From Pseudarthrobacter sp. C4D7 (GTDB taxonomy: Bacteria; Actinomycetota; Actinomycetes; Actinomycetales; Micrococcaceae), in contig NZ_JABFMW010000014.1 in assembly GCF_013359725.1 (NCBI RefSeq), positions 1-32,397 on the forward strand: a stretch of DNA of 32,397 nucleotides, written 5' to 3'. How positions within the stretch are numbered: position 1 is the stretch's first letter; each line of letters opens with the position of its first letter. Below are positions 25,616 through 32,397 of this stretch, one piece after another. The position numbers were made by a program, and so were the translations under genes. The notes beneath the pieces are model-generated. The model made no database searches. It saw nothing but the letters and a program-made list of their open reading frames with translations, and had not been told where the DNA came from.

Positions 25616-25665
25616 GCAGGACACCCCTGCCCGCAGCACTCCATCCAGCACGGTTATTTATCAGG

Positions 25666-25680
25666 GCAGACGAAGTCTGC
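25666..25680. promoter_or_regulatory. Short perfect inverted repeat before the rluB-type gene
   Basis: GCAGAC-GAA-GTCTGC lies in the 126-bp gap between scpB and the pseudouridine synthase gene. A TAnnnT-like element (TAATGT, 25690-25695) follows ten bases later. It may be an operator at that promoter; without a T-run it is a poor terminator. Confidence 0.35.
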
Positions 25681-25741
25681 GCGGCTGGCTAATGTTGTCC
25701 TTGGACATCTCAGCCGGCCAAAACACATTGAAGGACGGGTC

Positions 25742-26953
25742 ATGACACAGGCGGGACGCCAGGGTTCACCACGTAACGGTTCGGGACGCGGCGGGAACGA
25801 ACGCAACAGTTCGCAACGCAACCAGTCACAGGGCGGCAGCTTCAGCGGGGGTTCCCGCGCCGGGGGAGCGGGCAAGCGCACCTCGGGATTCGGCGGCGAC
25901 CGCCCGCACCGCGCGCCCAAGCCGCGCGAGGAACGCTTCATCGACCCCGACATTGCCGGGGACCAGCAGGGACGGGGTGCTGAGGGCGCCAGGGGTGCCA
26001 AACCGTCGTCGCGCAAGCCCGCGGCCCGCAAGCCCGGTGCCGGCAAAGCCCCCGGAACCCCCGGCGCGCTCAAGCCCAAGCCGCGTACGGGCGCTCCCGG
26101 TGCGGCCGCGTCGCGTGCTTTCGGCAGCGAACGTTTTGGCCAGAACCTGGGGCCGGTCCGCAAGCCTGCCCGCAGGAAGGGCCCCCGGGGCAACGTACCC
26201 CAGTCCGATCTCCACGATGCCGACGGCGTGCGCCTCCAGAAGGTCATGGCATCGGCGGGAGTTGCATCCCGGCGCGTTTGCGAAGAGATGATCGCCGAGG
26301 GCCGCGTGGAAGTTGACGGCCAGGTGGTTACCGAACTCGGTGTCCGCGTCGACCCCAAGACCGCCGTCATCCACGTTGACGGGCTGCGCATCCAGCTGGA
26401 CGAAAACCTGGTCTACATGGTGTTCAACAAGCCCAAGGGCGTGGTGTCCACCATGGAGGACCCCGAGGGCCGGCCCTGCATCAGTGACTTCCTGAAGAAC
26501 AACAAGAACACCGGCGAACGCCTGTTCCACGTTGGCCGCCTCGACGTCGCCACCGAGGGCCTGCTGCTCCTGACCAACGACGGCGAACTCGCCAACCGCC
26601 TGACACACCCCTCCTACGAGGTTCCCAAGACCTACCTGGTGCAGGTCCGCGGACCGTTCCCGCAGGGTGTCGGCGCCCAGCTGAAGGCCGGCGTCGAACT
26701 CGAAGACGGGTTCGCTTCGGTGGATTCCTTCCGCCTGGTGGACTCAACCCCGGGCCATGTGCTGATCGAGGTTGTACTCCACTCCGGCAAGAACCGCATT
26801 GTCCGGCGCCTCTTCGACGCCGTTGGCTTCCCGGTCCAGCGGCTGGTCCGCGTCAAGGTGGGCCCCATCGGGCTCGGCGACCAGCGCCAGGGCAGCATCC
26901 GCAACCTGGGCAAGCAGGAAGTCGGCCACCTGCTGGCATCCGTAGGGCTCTGA
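25742..26953 (+). CDS. rluB: 23S rRNA pseudouridine synthase, RluB/RsuA family, with long basic disordered N-terminus
   Basis: RluB-type enzymes isomerise a specific uridine in helix 89 of 23S rRNA. The 403-residue protein has an S4 domain (about 161-220: VRLQKVMASAGVASRRVCEEMIAEGRVEVDGQ) and the catalytic domain, with the active-site Asp at about 268 in HVGRLDVATEGLLLLTNDGELANRLTHPSYEVPKTY and the KNRIVRRLFDAVGFPVQRLVRVKVG tail motif. The first 155 or so residues are Arg/Gly/Ser/Pro-rich and disordered, far longer than in the core family, with RG, RN and KP clusters. GAAGGA stands before ATG 25742. The tyrA gene begins 3 bp after the stop. RluB is the most likely role, but a related RsuA-family target is possible. 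Confidence 0.9.
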   Translation: MTQAGRQGSPRNGSGRGGNERNSSQRNQSQGGSFSGGSRAGGAGKRTSGFGGDRPHRAPKPREERFIDPDIAGDQQGRGAEGARGAKPSSRKPAARKPGAGKAPGTPGALKPKPRTGAPGAAASRAFGSERFGQNLGPVRKPARRKGPRGNVPQSDLHDADGVRLQKVMASAGVASRRVCEEMIAEGRVEVDGQVVTELGVRVDPKTAVIHVDGLRIQLDENLVYMVFNKPKGVVSTMEDPEGRPCISDFLKNNKNTGERLFHVGRLDVATEGLLLLTNDGELANRLTHPSYEVPKTYLVQVRGPFPQGVGAQLKAGVELEDGFASVDSFRLVDSTPGHVLIEVVLHSGKNRIVRRLFDAVGFPVQRLVRVKVGPIGLGDQRQGSIRNLGKQEVGHLLASVGL

Positions 26954-26956
26954 GGC

Positions 26957-28066
26957 ATGTCCGCGTTCAAGAGCCAGGGCCGCGGCCACCTGGACGGCCC
27001 GGTGGTGGTCATCGGGACCGGGCTGCTGGGCACCAGCATTGGACTGGGCCTGCGCGGACGCGGCGTCCCCGTGTTCCTCTCGGACCCGTCGCCCACCAAC
27101 CAGGCGGTGGCCGTCGATATCGGTGCCGGCCGCCCGCTGCCCGAACTCGGTGATACGTCACCGCAGCTGGTGGTGGTGGCCGCTCCGCCGGACGTCACGG
27201 CCGACGTTGTCCTCGCTGCGCTGTCCACCTACCCGGACGCTGTGGTGATCGACATCGCCAGCGTGAAGGCGGACATCCTGGCCCGGCTGCGGGAATCCGG
27301 CGTTGACCTGTCCCGGTACGTGGGGACCCACCCCATGGCCGGACGCGAAAAGTCCGGCCCGGTGGCGGCACGCGGCGAGCTTTTCACGTCCATGCCGTGG
27401 GTGCTCTGCCCATCCGAAGAGACATCCGGAGCGGCACTCCAGGTTGCCCGCTCGCTGGCCTCGGACCTGGGGGCCGTCGTCTCGCAGTTCACGGCGGACG
27501 AACACGACGAAGCCGTGGCGCTCGTTTCACACCTGCCCCAGGTGATGTCATCGCTGCTGGCCAGCCGGCTGCAGGGGACGCCGCTGCATGCGTTGTCGCT
27601 GGCAGGAAACGGCCTGCGCGACGTCACCAGGATCGCGGCCAGCGACCCCACGCTGTGGGTGCAGATCCTTGGCGGCAACGCGGACAAGGTGGTGGAGATC
27701 CTCTACGGCGTCCGGGAAGACCTGAACCGGCTGATCGGGACCCTGGAGAACCCCTCCGCACCTGGTGCGCGCCTTGACCTCGCGCAGCTCATCAGCGAGG
27801 GAAATGCCGGCCAGGCGCGGATCCCCGGTAAGCACGGCGGCCCCCCGCAGGCCTACGCGTGGCTCACCGTCCTGGTGGACGACAAGCCCGGGCAGATCGC
27901 GCAGCTGCTCACCGAAATTGGCGAGATCGGCGTCAACCTGGAGGACATGCGGCTGGACCACTCGTCCGGCCAAAACGTAGGTATGGTGGAAATCTCCGTG
28001 TTGCCGAACAAGCATGACCATTTGATCGAAGCCCTTAACGACCGCGGATGGCGGGTACTTCAGTAA
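26957..28066 (+). CDS. tyrA: Prephenate dehydrogenase with C-terminal ACT domain
   Basis: TyrA oxidatively decarboxylates prephenate to 4-hydroxyphenylpyruvate for tyrosine synthesis. The 369-residue protein has the dinucleotide fold VVVIGTGLLGTSIGLGLRGRG near the N-terminus, VVIDIASVKADIL, the substrate-site THPMAGREKSGPVAARGELF and HLPQVMSSLLAS. The last 75 residues or so (AYAWLTVLVDDKPGQIAQLLTEIGEIGVNLEDMRLDHS) form an ACT domain, probably for feedback control by an aromatic amino acid. It starts 3 bp after the rluB-type gene, and its TAA overlaps the cmk ATG by one base (TAATG). Confidence 0.94.
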   Translation: MSAFKSQGRGHLDGPVVVIGTGLLGTSIGLGLRGRGVPVFLSDPSPTNQAVAVDIGAGRPLPELGDTSPQLVVVAAPPDVTADVVLAALSTYPDAVVIDIASVKADILARLRESGVDLSRYVGTHPMAGREKSGPVAARGELFTSMPWVLCPSEETSGAALQVARSLASDLGAVVSQFTADEHDEAVALVSHLPQVMSSLLASRLQGTPLHALSLAGNGLRDVTRIAASDPTLWVQILGGNADKVVEILYGVREDLNRLIGTLENPSAPGARLDLAQLISEGNAGQARIPGKHGGPPQAYAWLTVLVDDKPGQIAQLLTEIGEIGVNLEDMRLDHSSGQNVGMVEISVLPNKHDHLIEALNDRGWRVLQ

Positions 28067-28779
28067 TGACACAGGAACTCCTCGAATCCATGCGCGCCCT
28101 GCGCATCGGCCGCCCGTTGGTGGTTGCCATCGACGGGCCGTCGGGCTCCGGAAAATCCAGCGTGAGCAAGGAAGTTGCCCGCAGGCTCCGGCTGGCCTAC
28201 CTCGACACAGGCGCCATGTACCGTGCCCTGACCTGGTACTGCGTCACGGAAGGCATCGACCTCGAAGACGGGGCCGCGGTGGAGCAGGCGTCCCGGGACT
28301 TTGTCCTGGAAATAAGCACCAGCCCCGCGGAGGAATACGTCCGGGTTGGCGGCGTGGACGTCACGGATGCCATCCGGGAACCCGCCATCTCCTCGGCCGT
28401 CAGCGCCGTCGCCACCACCCTCGGCGCCCGGACCGAACTGATCCGGCGCCAGCGTGACCTGATCGAAAAGCACCACCGCCGGATGGTGGTGGAGGGCAGG
28501 GACATCACCACCGTCGTCGCGCCCGGCGCCGAGGTGCGCATGCTCCTTACCGCCAGTGAGGAAGCCCGCCTTCGCCGGCGGGGCATCCAGTTGGGCGGAA
28601 CGCAAAACGCCGAGCAGCTGGCCGCCCAGGTGATGCACCGGGATGCCAAGGACTCCACCGTGGTGAACTTCACGCAGGCCGCTTCCGGAGTGGTGACGCT
28701 GGACTCCTCGGACCTCGACTTCGAACAAACCGTTGACGCCGCCCTCGTCATCGTCACCAAGGTCCTGAACCGTGACTGA
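28066..28779 (+). CDS. cmk: Cytidylate kinase
   Basis: Cmk phosphorylates CMP and dCMP. I start at ATG 28066, in TAATG overlap with tyrA, giving 237 residues; an earlier in-frame start at 28048 lies inside tyrA. The P-loop is DGPSGSGKSS (about 23-32), followed by LDTGAMYRALTWYC (CMP-binding), the inserted CMP-binding domain, and VVEGRDITTVVAPGAEVRMLLTAS with the conserved GRD. The lid region includes RLRRRGIQLGG and MHRDAKDS. It ends with an 8-bp overlap with the acyltransferase gene. The rluB-cmk-der order is conserved in actinobacteria. Confidence 0.94.
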   Translation: MTQELLESMRALRIGRPLVVAIDGPSGSGKSSVSKEVARRLRLAYLDTGAMYRALTWYCVTEGIDLEDGAAVEQASRDFVLEISTSPAEEYVRVGGVDVTDAIREPAISSAVSAVATTLGARTELIRRQRDLIEKHHRRMVVEGRDITTVVAPGAEVRMLLTASEEARLRRRGIQLGGTQNAEQLAAQVMHRDAKDSTVVNFTQAASGVVTLDSSDLDFEQTVDAALVIVTKVLNRD

Positions 28780-29482
28780 GGCGGGAACGGCCCTGCCGTC
28801 CGGGCTGACCATGGCGTGGAGCAGGCCGGTGGGTTGGATCCTCGACCACCTGGTCTACCGGACCACAGTGACCGGCAAAACCAACGTCCCCACGGGCGGA
28901 CCGGTGATCTTCGCGGGCAACCACATCAGCTTCCTTGACGGGCCGGTGATGTTTGGTGCCGCGCCGCGGCCCATGCACATCCTGGTGAAACAGGAAATGT
29001 TCAAGGGTTTCCTGGGCCGGGTCCTGACCGCCTCCGGGCAGCTGCCCGTGGACCGCCGCGGCGACCGTGCAGCGCTCCAGCGCTGCAAAGACGTGCTCGA
29101 CGCCGGGCGCTGCGTTGGGATCCTCCCTGAAGGGACCCGGGGGAGCGGGGCAGCCGAGGACATCAACAGCGGGGTGGCCTGGCTGGCGTTGAATTCCGGA
29201 GCGCCCGTGGTGCCGGTAGCCATCCTGGGCACCCGGCAGGGCAACGAGCACCTGGACTTCGTTCCACGCCCCGGGCGGCGGTTCCACGTCAGCTTCGGAT
29301 CAGCCCTGACGCTGGCCCGCCGGGCCGGCGAAACCGGCCGTGCTTCAATGGACAGGGCCGCGCAGGACATCCGTGCAGCGCTGGCGGGGCACGTCCAGGA
29401 CACCATCCAACTCAGCGGGCAGCCCCTGCCGCTCGCTGACCATAACGACTTGACAGCAGTAGCCGGGGACGCCGGCAGATGA
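28772..29482 (+). CDS. PlsC-type 1-acylglycerol-3-phosphate acyltransferase family protein
   Basis: The 236-residue protein carries acyltransferase motif I NHISFLD (N50, H51, D56) and motif [12 protein letters not shown] (E120-R123), with [10 protein letters not shown] as motif IV. Such enzymes acylate lysophosphatidate or related acceptors in membrane phospholipid synthesis. No clear membrane helix stands out beyond the hydrophobic stretch at 43-49. It starts with GTG 28772, overlapping cmk by 8 bp, and ends in an ATGA overlap with der, so cmk, this gene and der are tightly coupled. Which acyl acceptor it uses is not readable. Confidence 0.9.
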   Translation: MTEAGTALPSGLTMAWSRPVGWILDHLVYRTTVTGKTNVPTGGPVIFAGNHISFLDGPVMFGAAPRPMHILVKQEMFKGFLGRVLTASGQLPVDRRGDRAALQRCKDVLDAGRCVGILPEGTRGSGAAEDINSGVAWLALNSGAPVVPVAILGTRQGNEHLDFVPRPGRRFHVSFGSALTLARRAGETGRASMDRAAQDIRAALAGHVQDTIQLSGQPLPLADHNDLTAVAGDAGR

Positions 29483-31047
29483 CCACTAAGGACAGTGCAA
29501 TGAGCGACACCACCCAGGCTTCCGGGCACCCCGGCGCCGACGACGAATACACCCCCACCGGCACCGACCAGGTTGCGGAGCGCCTGGCAGCAATCGGCGA
29601 CGACGAAGCCGAGCTGCGCGCCGCCTCGCTCCGGGCCGGCCTGGAAGACTACGAGCTGGACGAGGACGACGCCGCCCTGCTCAGCGGGGAGTACGGCGAC
29701 GAGGACCTCGAAGGCCCCCTCAAGCTGGACCCCGTCCTGGCCATCATCGGCCGTCCCAACGTGGGCAAGTCCACACTGGTGAACCGCATCCTGGGCCGCC
29801 GCGAAGCGGTGGTTGAGGATACCCCCGGCGTGACCCGCGACCGCGTGATGTACTCGGCGAACTGGAACGGCCGCAACTTCACCCTGGTGGACACCGGAGG
29901 ATGGGAGCACGACGCCCGCGGCATCCACGCCCGGGTTGCCGAGCAGGCCGAGATGGCCGTGGAGCTCGCAGACGCCGTCCTTTTCGTGGTGGACTCCGCC
30001 GTCGGCGCAACCGCCACGGACGAAGGCGTCATGAAGATGCTGCGCAAGTCCAAGAAGCCGGTCATCATGGTGGCCAACAAAGTGGACGACTTTGCCCAGG
30101 AAGCTGACAGCGCAGCGCTCTGGGGCCTTGGCTTCGGCGAGCCCTACCCGGTGTCTGCCCTGCACGGCCGCGGCGTGGCCGACCTCCTGGACCACGTCAT
30201 GGAGGTCCTGCCCGAGTTCTCCACCGTCGAAGGCGTGGAGCGCTCCGGCGGTCCGCGGCGTATCGCGCTGATCGGTCGTCCGAACGTGGGCAAGTCCTCG
30301 CTGCTGAATAAGCTCGCGGGATCTGAGCGCGTAGTGGTGGACAACACTGCCGGTACCACGCGTGATCCGGTGGACGAATTCATCGAACTCGGCGGCCGCA
30401 CCTGGCGATTCGTTGACACCGCCGGCATCCGACGCCGCCAGCACATGGCCCAGGGCGCAGACTACTATGCCTCCCTCAGGACGCAGGCCGCGCTCGAGAA
30501 GGCGGAGGTCGCCGTCGTGCTCCTCGCCGTGGACGAGGTCCTCAGCGAACAGGACGTCCGCATCCTCCAACTGGCCATCGAATCCGGCCGCGCCCTGGTG
30601 CTGGCCTTCAACAAGTGGGACCTGCTGGACGACGAGCGCCGCCGCTACCTGGAACGCGAAATCGAACAGGACCTGGCCCACGTCGAATGGGCGCCGCGGG
30701 TCAATATCTCCGCAAAGACCGGATGGCACAAGGACCGCCTGGTCCCGGCCCTGGACCTGGCCCTGGAGAACTGGGACCGGCGCATCCCCACCGGGCGCCT
30801 CAACGCGTTCCTGGGCGAGCTCGTTGCCGCCCACCCGCACCCGGTCCGCGGCGGCAAGCAGCCCCGTATCCTCTTCGGCACCCAGGCCTCCAGCCGGCCG
30901 CCGAAGTTCGTGCTGTTCACCACCGGGTTCCTGGACCCCGGGTACCGCCGGTTCATCACGCGTCGCCTGCGCGAGACTTTCGGATTCGAGGGCACGCCCA
31001 TCGAGGTGAGCATGCGCGTCCGCGAGAAGCGCGGCCGCAAGCGTTAA
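29479..31047 (+). CDS. der: Ribosome biogenesis GTPase Der (EngA)
   Basis: Der is a tandem-GTPase needed for maturation of the 50S subunit. The 522-residue protein has G domain 1 (GRPNVGKST at 91-99, [18 protein letters not shown]) and G domain 2 ([14 protein letters not shown] from about residue 266, [12 protein letters not shown]), then the C-terminal KH-like domain with [21 protein letters not shown] and [22 protein letters not shown] and a basic tail. The first 85 residues are an acidic, probably disordered extension often seen in actinobacteria. ATG 29479 is in ATGA overlap with the acyltransferase gene; ATG 29500 is an alternative start. Confidence 0.95.
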   Translation: MTTKDSAMSDTTQASGHPGADDEYTPTGTDQVAERLAAIGDDEAELRAASLRAGLEDYELDEDDAALLSGEYGDEDLEGPLKLDPVLAIIGRPNVGKSTLVNRILGRREAVVEDTPGVTRDRVMYSANWNGRNFTLVDTGGWEHDARGIHARVAEQAEMAVELADAVLFVVDSAVGATATDEGVMKMLRKSKKPVIMVANKVDDFAQEADSAALWGLGFGEPYPVSALHGRGVADLLDHVMEVLPEFSTVEGVERSGGPRRIALIGRPNVGKSSLLNKLAGSERVVVDNTAGTTRDPVDEFIELGGRTWRFVDTAGIRRRQHMAQGADYYASLRTQAALEKAEVAVVLLAVDEVLSEQDVRILQLAIESGRALVLAFNKWDLLDDERRRYLEREIEQDLAHVEWAPRVNISAKTGWHKDRLVPALDLALENWDRRIPTGRLNAFLGELVAAHPHPVRGGKQPRILFGTQASSRPPKFVLFTTGFLDPGYRRFITRRLRETFGFEGTPIEVSMRVREKRGRKR

Positions 31048-31106
31048 TTGCGACACACCTTGGGGCTGATCACCGGAAAGTGTCACTGGCACCCCTCCGG
31101 ATCGTG

Positions 31107-31112
31107 TAAGCT
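31107..31112 (+). promoter_or_regulatory. Candidate -10 (TAAGCT) of the tRNA-Pro gene
   Basis: TAAGCT fits TAnnnT and lies 78 bp before the tRNA 5' end, in the gap after der. The -35 region (TGTCAC/CACTGG around 31081-31089) does not match well, so the assignment is tentative. Confidence 0.35.
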
Positions 31113-31184
31113 CTTCTAGGTGGTTCGGCCGGACTGCTGATGAAAAACCTTCGGGTTGAATTCAGCGGAGAACGGCGGAACCAG

Positions 31185-31261
<77 letters not shown>

Positions 31262-31262
31262 G

Positions 31263-31308
31263 AAAGCGGAAAGCGCCGGAGAATTTCTCCGGCGCTTTCC
31301 GCTTTTTT
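31263..31308. terminator. Strong terminator after tRNA-Pro, shared with the convergent deacetylase gene
   Basis: A 20-bp perfect stem, from AAAGCGGAAAGCGCCGGAGA to its complement TCTCCGGCGCTTTCCGCTTT, closes around ATT and runs into TTTTTT on the plus strand. It begins two bases after the tRNA CCA. On the minus strand it lies 36 bp past the deacetylase stop and is followed by TCT, so it can work in both directions. Confidence 0.93.
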
Positions 31309-31343
31309 GGGTTTACGGCCAGCCCTTCCTGGAAACAGGGCAG

Positions 31344-32397
31344 CTAGCCGAGGGCGTGGTCGAGGGTGACGAAGCCATAGCCGGCCGCCCGGAGCTGGGC
31401 GATCACTTGCGGGAGGGCGTCGGCGTCGAGCGTTGAGCCGTCGTCGGGGTTGGAGCCGAGGTGCATCAGGACGATTTCCCCCGGTTGCGCGGACGCCATG
31501 ACGCGCTGGACGACGAAGGCCGCGCCGCGTGTCCCGTTCATGGTGCCCTGCCAGCCCAGGGTGTCTACGGTCCAGCGGATCGCTGCATATCCAGCGGCGT
31601 TGACGTCAGCGATCGTGCGGGAATCACGGGCGCCGAACGGGAAGCGGAAGAACGGGAGGGGGTCGCTCCCAGACGCTTCGATGGTGCTCTGCGCGCTACT
31701 GATTTCTGCTGCGATCTGGGCGTCGGTCAGGGTCGTGAAGTCGGGGTGCGTCATGGAGTGGTTCCCGGTCCGATGCCCTGCGTTGTAGATCAGCGCCGGA
31801 TCCTGCGGAAACTGGTTGACCCAACTTCCCGTGAGGAAGAATGTGCCCGGGACGCCGTTGGCGGCAAGGGTGGCCAGGATCGATCGGAGGCCGGCGTCGT
31901 TGGCGCCGGCGTCAAAGGTCAGCGCCACAACCTTCTGCGTGGTGGGAATGCGCTCGAGATCCACGCCCATCAGCGCCGCCGGGATGGTGGCCTGGATGAC
32001 CTCAATCCTGCTGCCGGCCTGGTGCCACAGGATCGAACCGCGCTGGAAATCGCTGCGGCGCCCGCCCGTGATGATGTATTCGTCGCTGGTCGGGTAGCCA
32101 AGCCTGCTGTGCTCCCAACCCAAGGCCGCCCACTGGGCCCGGATTGCCCCATGCAGCTCGTGGGCCCCGCTGGCGGGGCTCCAGTAGATCGAGCCGCCGG
32201 CGAAGTGGTTGAACCTGCCAGCTCCATCGGGGGTTCCGGTTTCGTCAGTGAGGGGAAAGCCGAGGAAGCCGGCGGGGCCGCCGAGTTCCGCGTAGTGTCC
32301 GCCGATTGCGCCGTGCACTTCGTGGGCGCCGGTGGTGGGGCTCCAGTAGATGGTGCCGCCGGTGAAGTTGTTGTAGCGGCCGGCGGCGCCGGGGGTT
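31344..32397 (-). CDS. Secreted polysaccharide deacetylase (CE4/NodB domain) with LGFP repeats (5' partial)
   Basis: The frame is open on the minus strand to the window edge, so the N-terminus, including any signal peptide, is outside; about 351 codons are visible. The upstream part has LGFP repeats of 54 residues ([41 protein letters not shown] and following), a cell-wall-associated module. The NodB domain has motif 1 TFDAG, motif 2 HSMTHP, motif 3 RFPFGARD, motif 4 DTLGW and motif 5 IVLMHLG. It probably removes acetyl groups from peptidoglycan or another surface glycan. Motif 1 reads DA where classical CE4 enzymes have DD, a known subgroup variant that removes one metal ligand. It converges on tRNA-Pro. 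Confidence 0.9.
   Translation of the reverse strand, partial: TPGAAGRYNNFTGGTIYWSPTTGAHEVHGAIGGHYAELGGPAGFLGFPLTDETGTPDGAGRFNHFAGGSIYWSPASGAHELHGAIRAQWAALGWEHSRLGYPTSDEYIITGGRRSDFQRGSILWHQAGSRIEVIQATIPAALMGVDLERIPTTQKVVALTFDAGANDAGLRSILATLAANGVPGTFFLTGSWVNQFPQDPALIYNAGHRTGNHSMTHPDFTTLTDAQIAAEISSAQSTIEASGSDPLPFFRFPFGARDSRTIADVNAAGYAAIRWTVDTLGWQGTMNGTRGAAFVVQRVMASAQPGEIVLMHLGSNPDDGSTLDADALPQVIAQLRAAGYGFVTLDHALG
32158..32397 (-). repeat. 54-codon LGFP repeats at the edge of the deacetylase gene
   Basis: The DNA string GGGGCTCCAGTAGAT (plus-strand reading) occurs near 32176 and again near 32338, 162 bp apart, and flanking sequence is similar. This corresponds to tandem GGxIYWSPxxGAHExHGAI repeat units. 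More copies probably lie beyond the window. Confidence 0.75.

Noticed and set aside
25692..25745. 17-codon frame ending in an ATGA overlap with the rluB-type start
   Set aside because: No ribosome-binding site precedes it, its ATG is inside the likely -10 element TAATGT, and chance explains such a short frame.
28855..31092. Very long antisense open frame (745 codons) opposite the acyltransferase and der
   Set aside because: High-GC codon use on the plus strand keeps the antisense frame open; the translation has no recognisable domain and the sense genes are certain.
32158..32397. Repeats at the right edge as a CRISPR array
   Set aside because: The 162-bp period is coding and corresponds to 54-residue LGFP protein repeats.

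Overview
The window is high-GC actinobacterial chromosome. Gene order and protein character point to the Micrococcaceae (Arthrobacter/Pseudarthrobacter group). This rests on recognition of the proteins and their order, not on a database search. Genes are tightly packed, often with 1-8 bp overlaps, and no transposase, phage gene or CRISPR array is visible.

Left block (1-9654, all +): a 5'-truncated TPR protein with an RG/DR-rich low-complexity N-terminus and an acidic tail, a HAD-IIA phosphatase, an 83-residue unknown protein, tlyA (rRNA 2'-O-methyltransferase), NAD kinase, recN, pyrG, a NUDIX ADP-ribose-type pyrophosphatase, and xerD. Right block (about 23213-31047, all +): parA, scpA, scpB, rluB-type pseudouridine synthase, tyrA, cmk, a PlsC-type acyltransferase and der, followed by tRNA-Pro(GGG) with a strong terminator. 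The two blocks form one conserved actinobacterial neighbourhood: Mycobacterium tuberculosis has tlyA-ppnK-recN ... pyrG-NUDIX-xerD ... parA-scpA-scpB-rluB-cmk-der in the same order.

Between xerD and parA lie about 13.5 kb of lineage-variable content. First comes an ECF sigma factor with a single-pass membrane partner that lacks a zinc anti-sigma motif, then an MTH1-like NUDIX hydrolase and a lipoprotein preceded by a possible 18-codon leader ORF and hairpin. Next is a methylcitrate-cycle module for propionate catabolism: prpC, prpB, prpD and a GntR regulator on the minus strand, divergent from prpE. Two identical TGTATACA palindromes lie in the divergent promoter region and are the likely operators. 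Last is a CitA/DcuS-type sensor kinase and CitB/DcuR-type regulator, divergent from a DctA-type dicarboxylate transporter. Together these form an organic-acid module: propionate is activated and converted to succinate and pyruvate, and dicarboxylates are sensed and imported.

The right end holds the C-terminal part of a minus-strand secreted CE4-type polysaccharide deacetylase with LGFP repeats; its N-terminus lies outside the window.

The less expected features are small and regulatory: a 15-bp inverted repeat that would bury the ribosome-binding site of the NUDIX gene after pyrG, the twin palindromes of the prp region, the leader ORF plus hairpin before the lipoprotein, a candidate leaderless promoter whose -10 starts at a stop codon, and two inverted repeats in the parA leader. 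No clear undescribed multi-gene defence or mobile system was found. No stretch over 300 bases lacks a gene.
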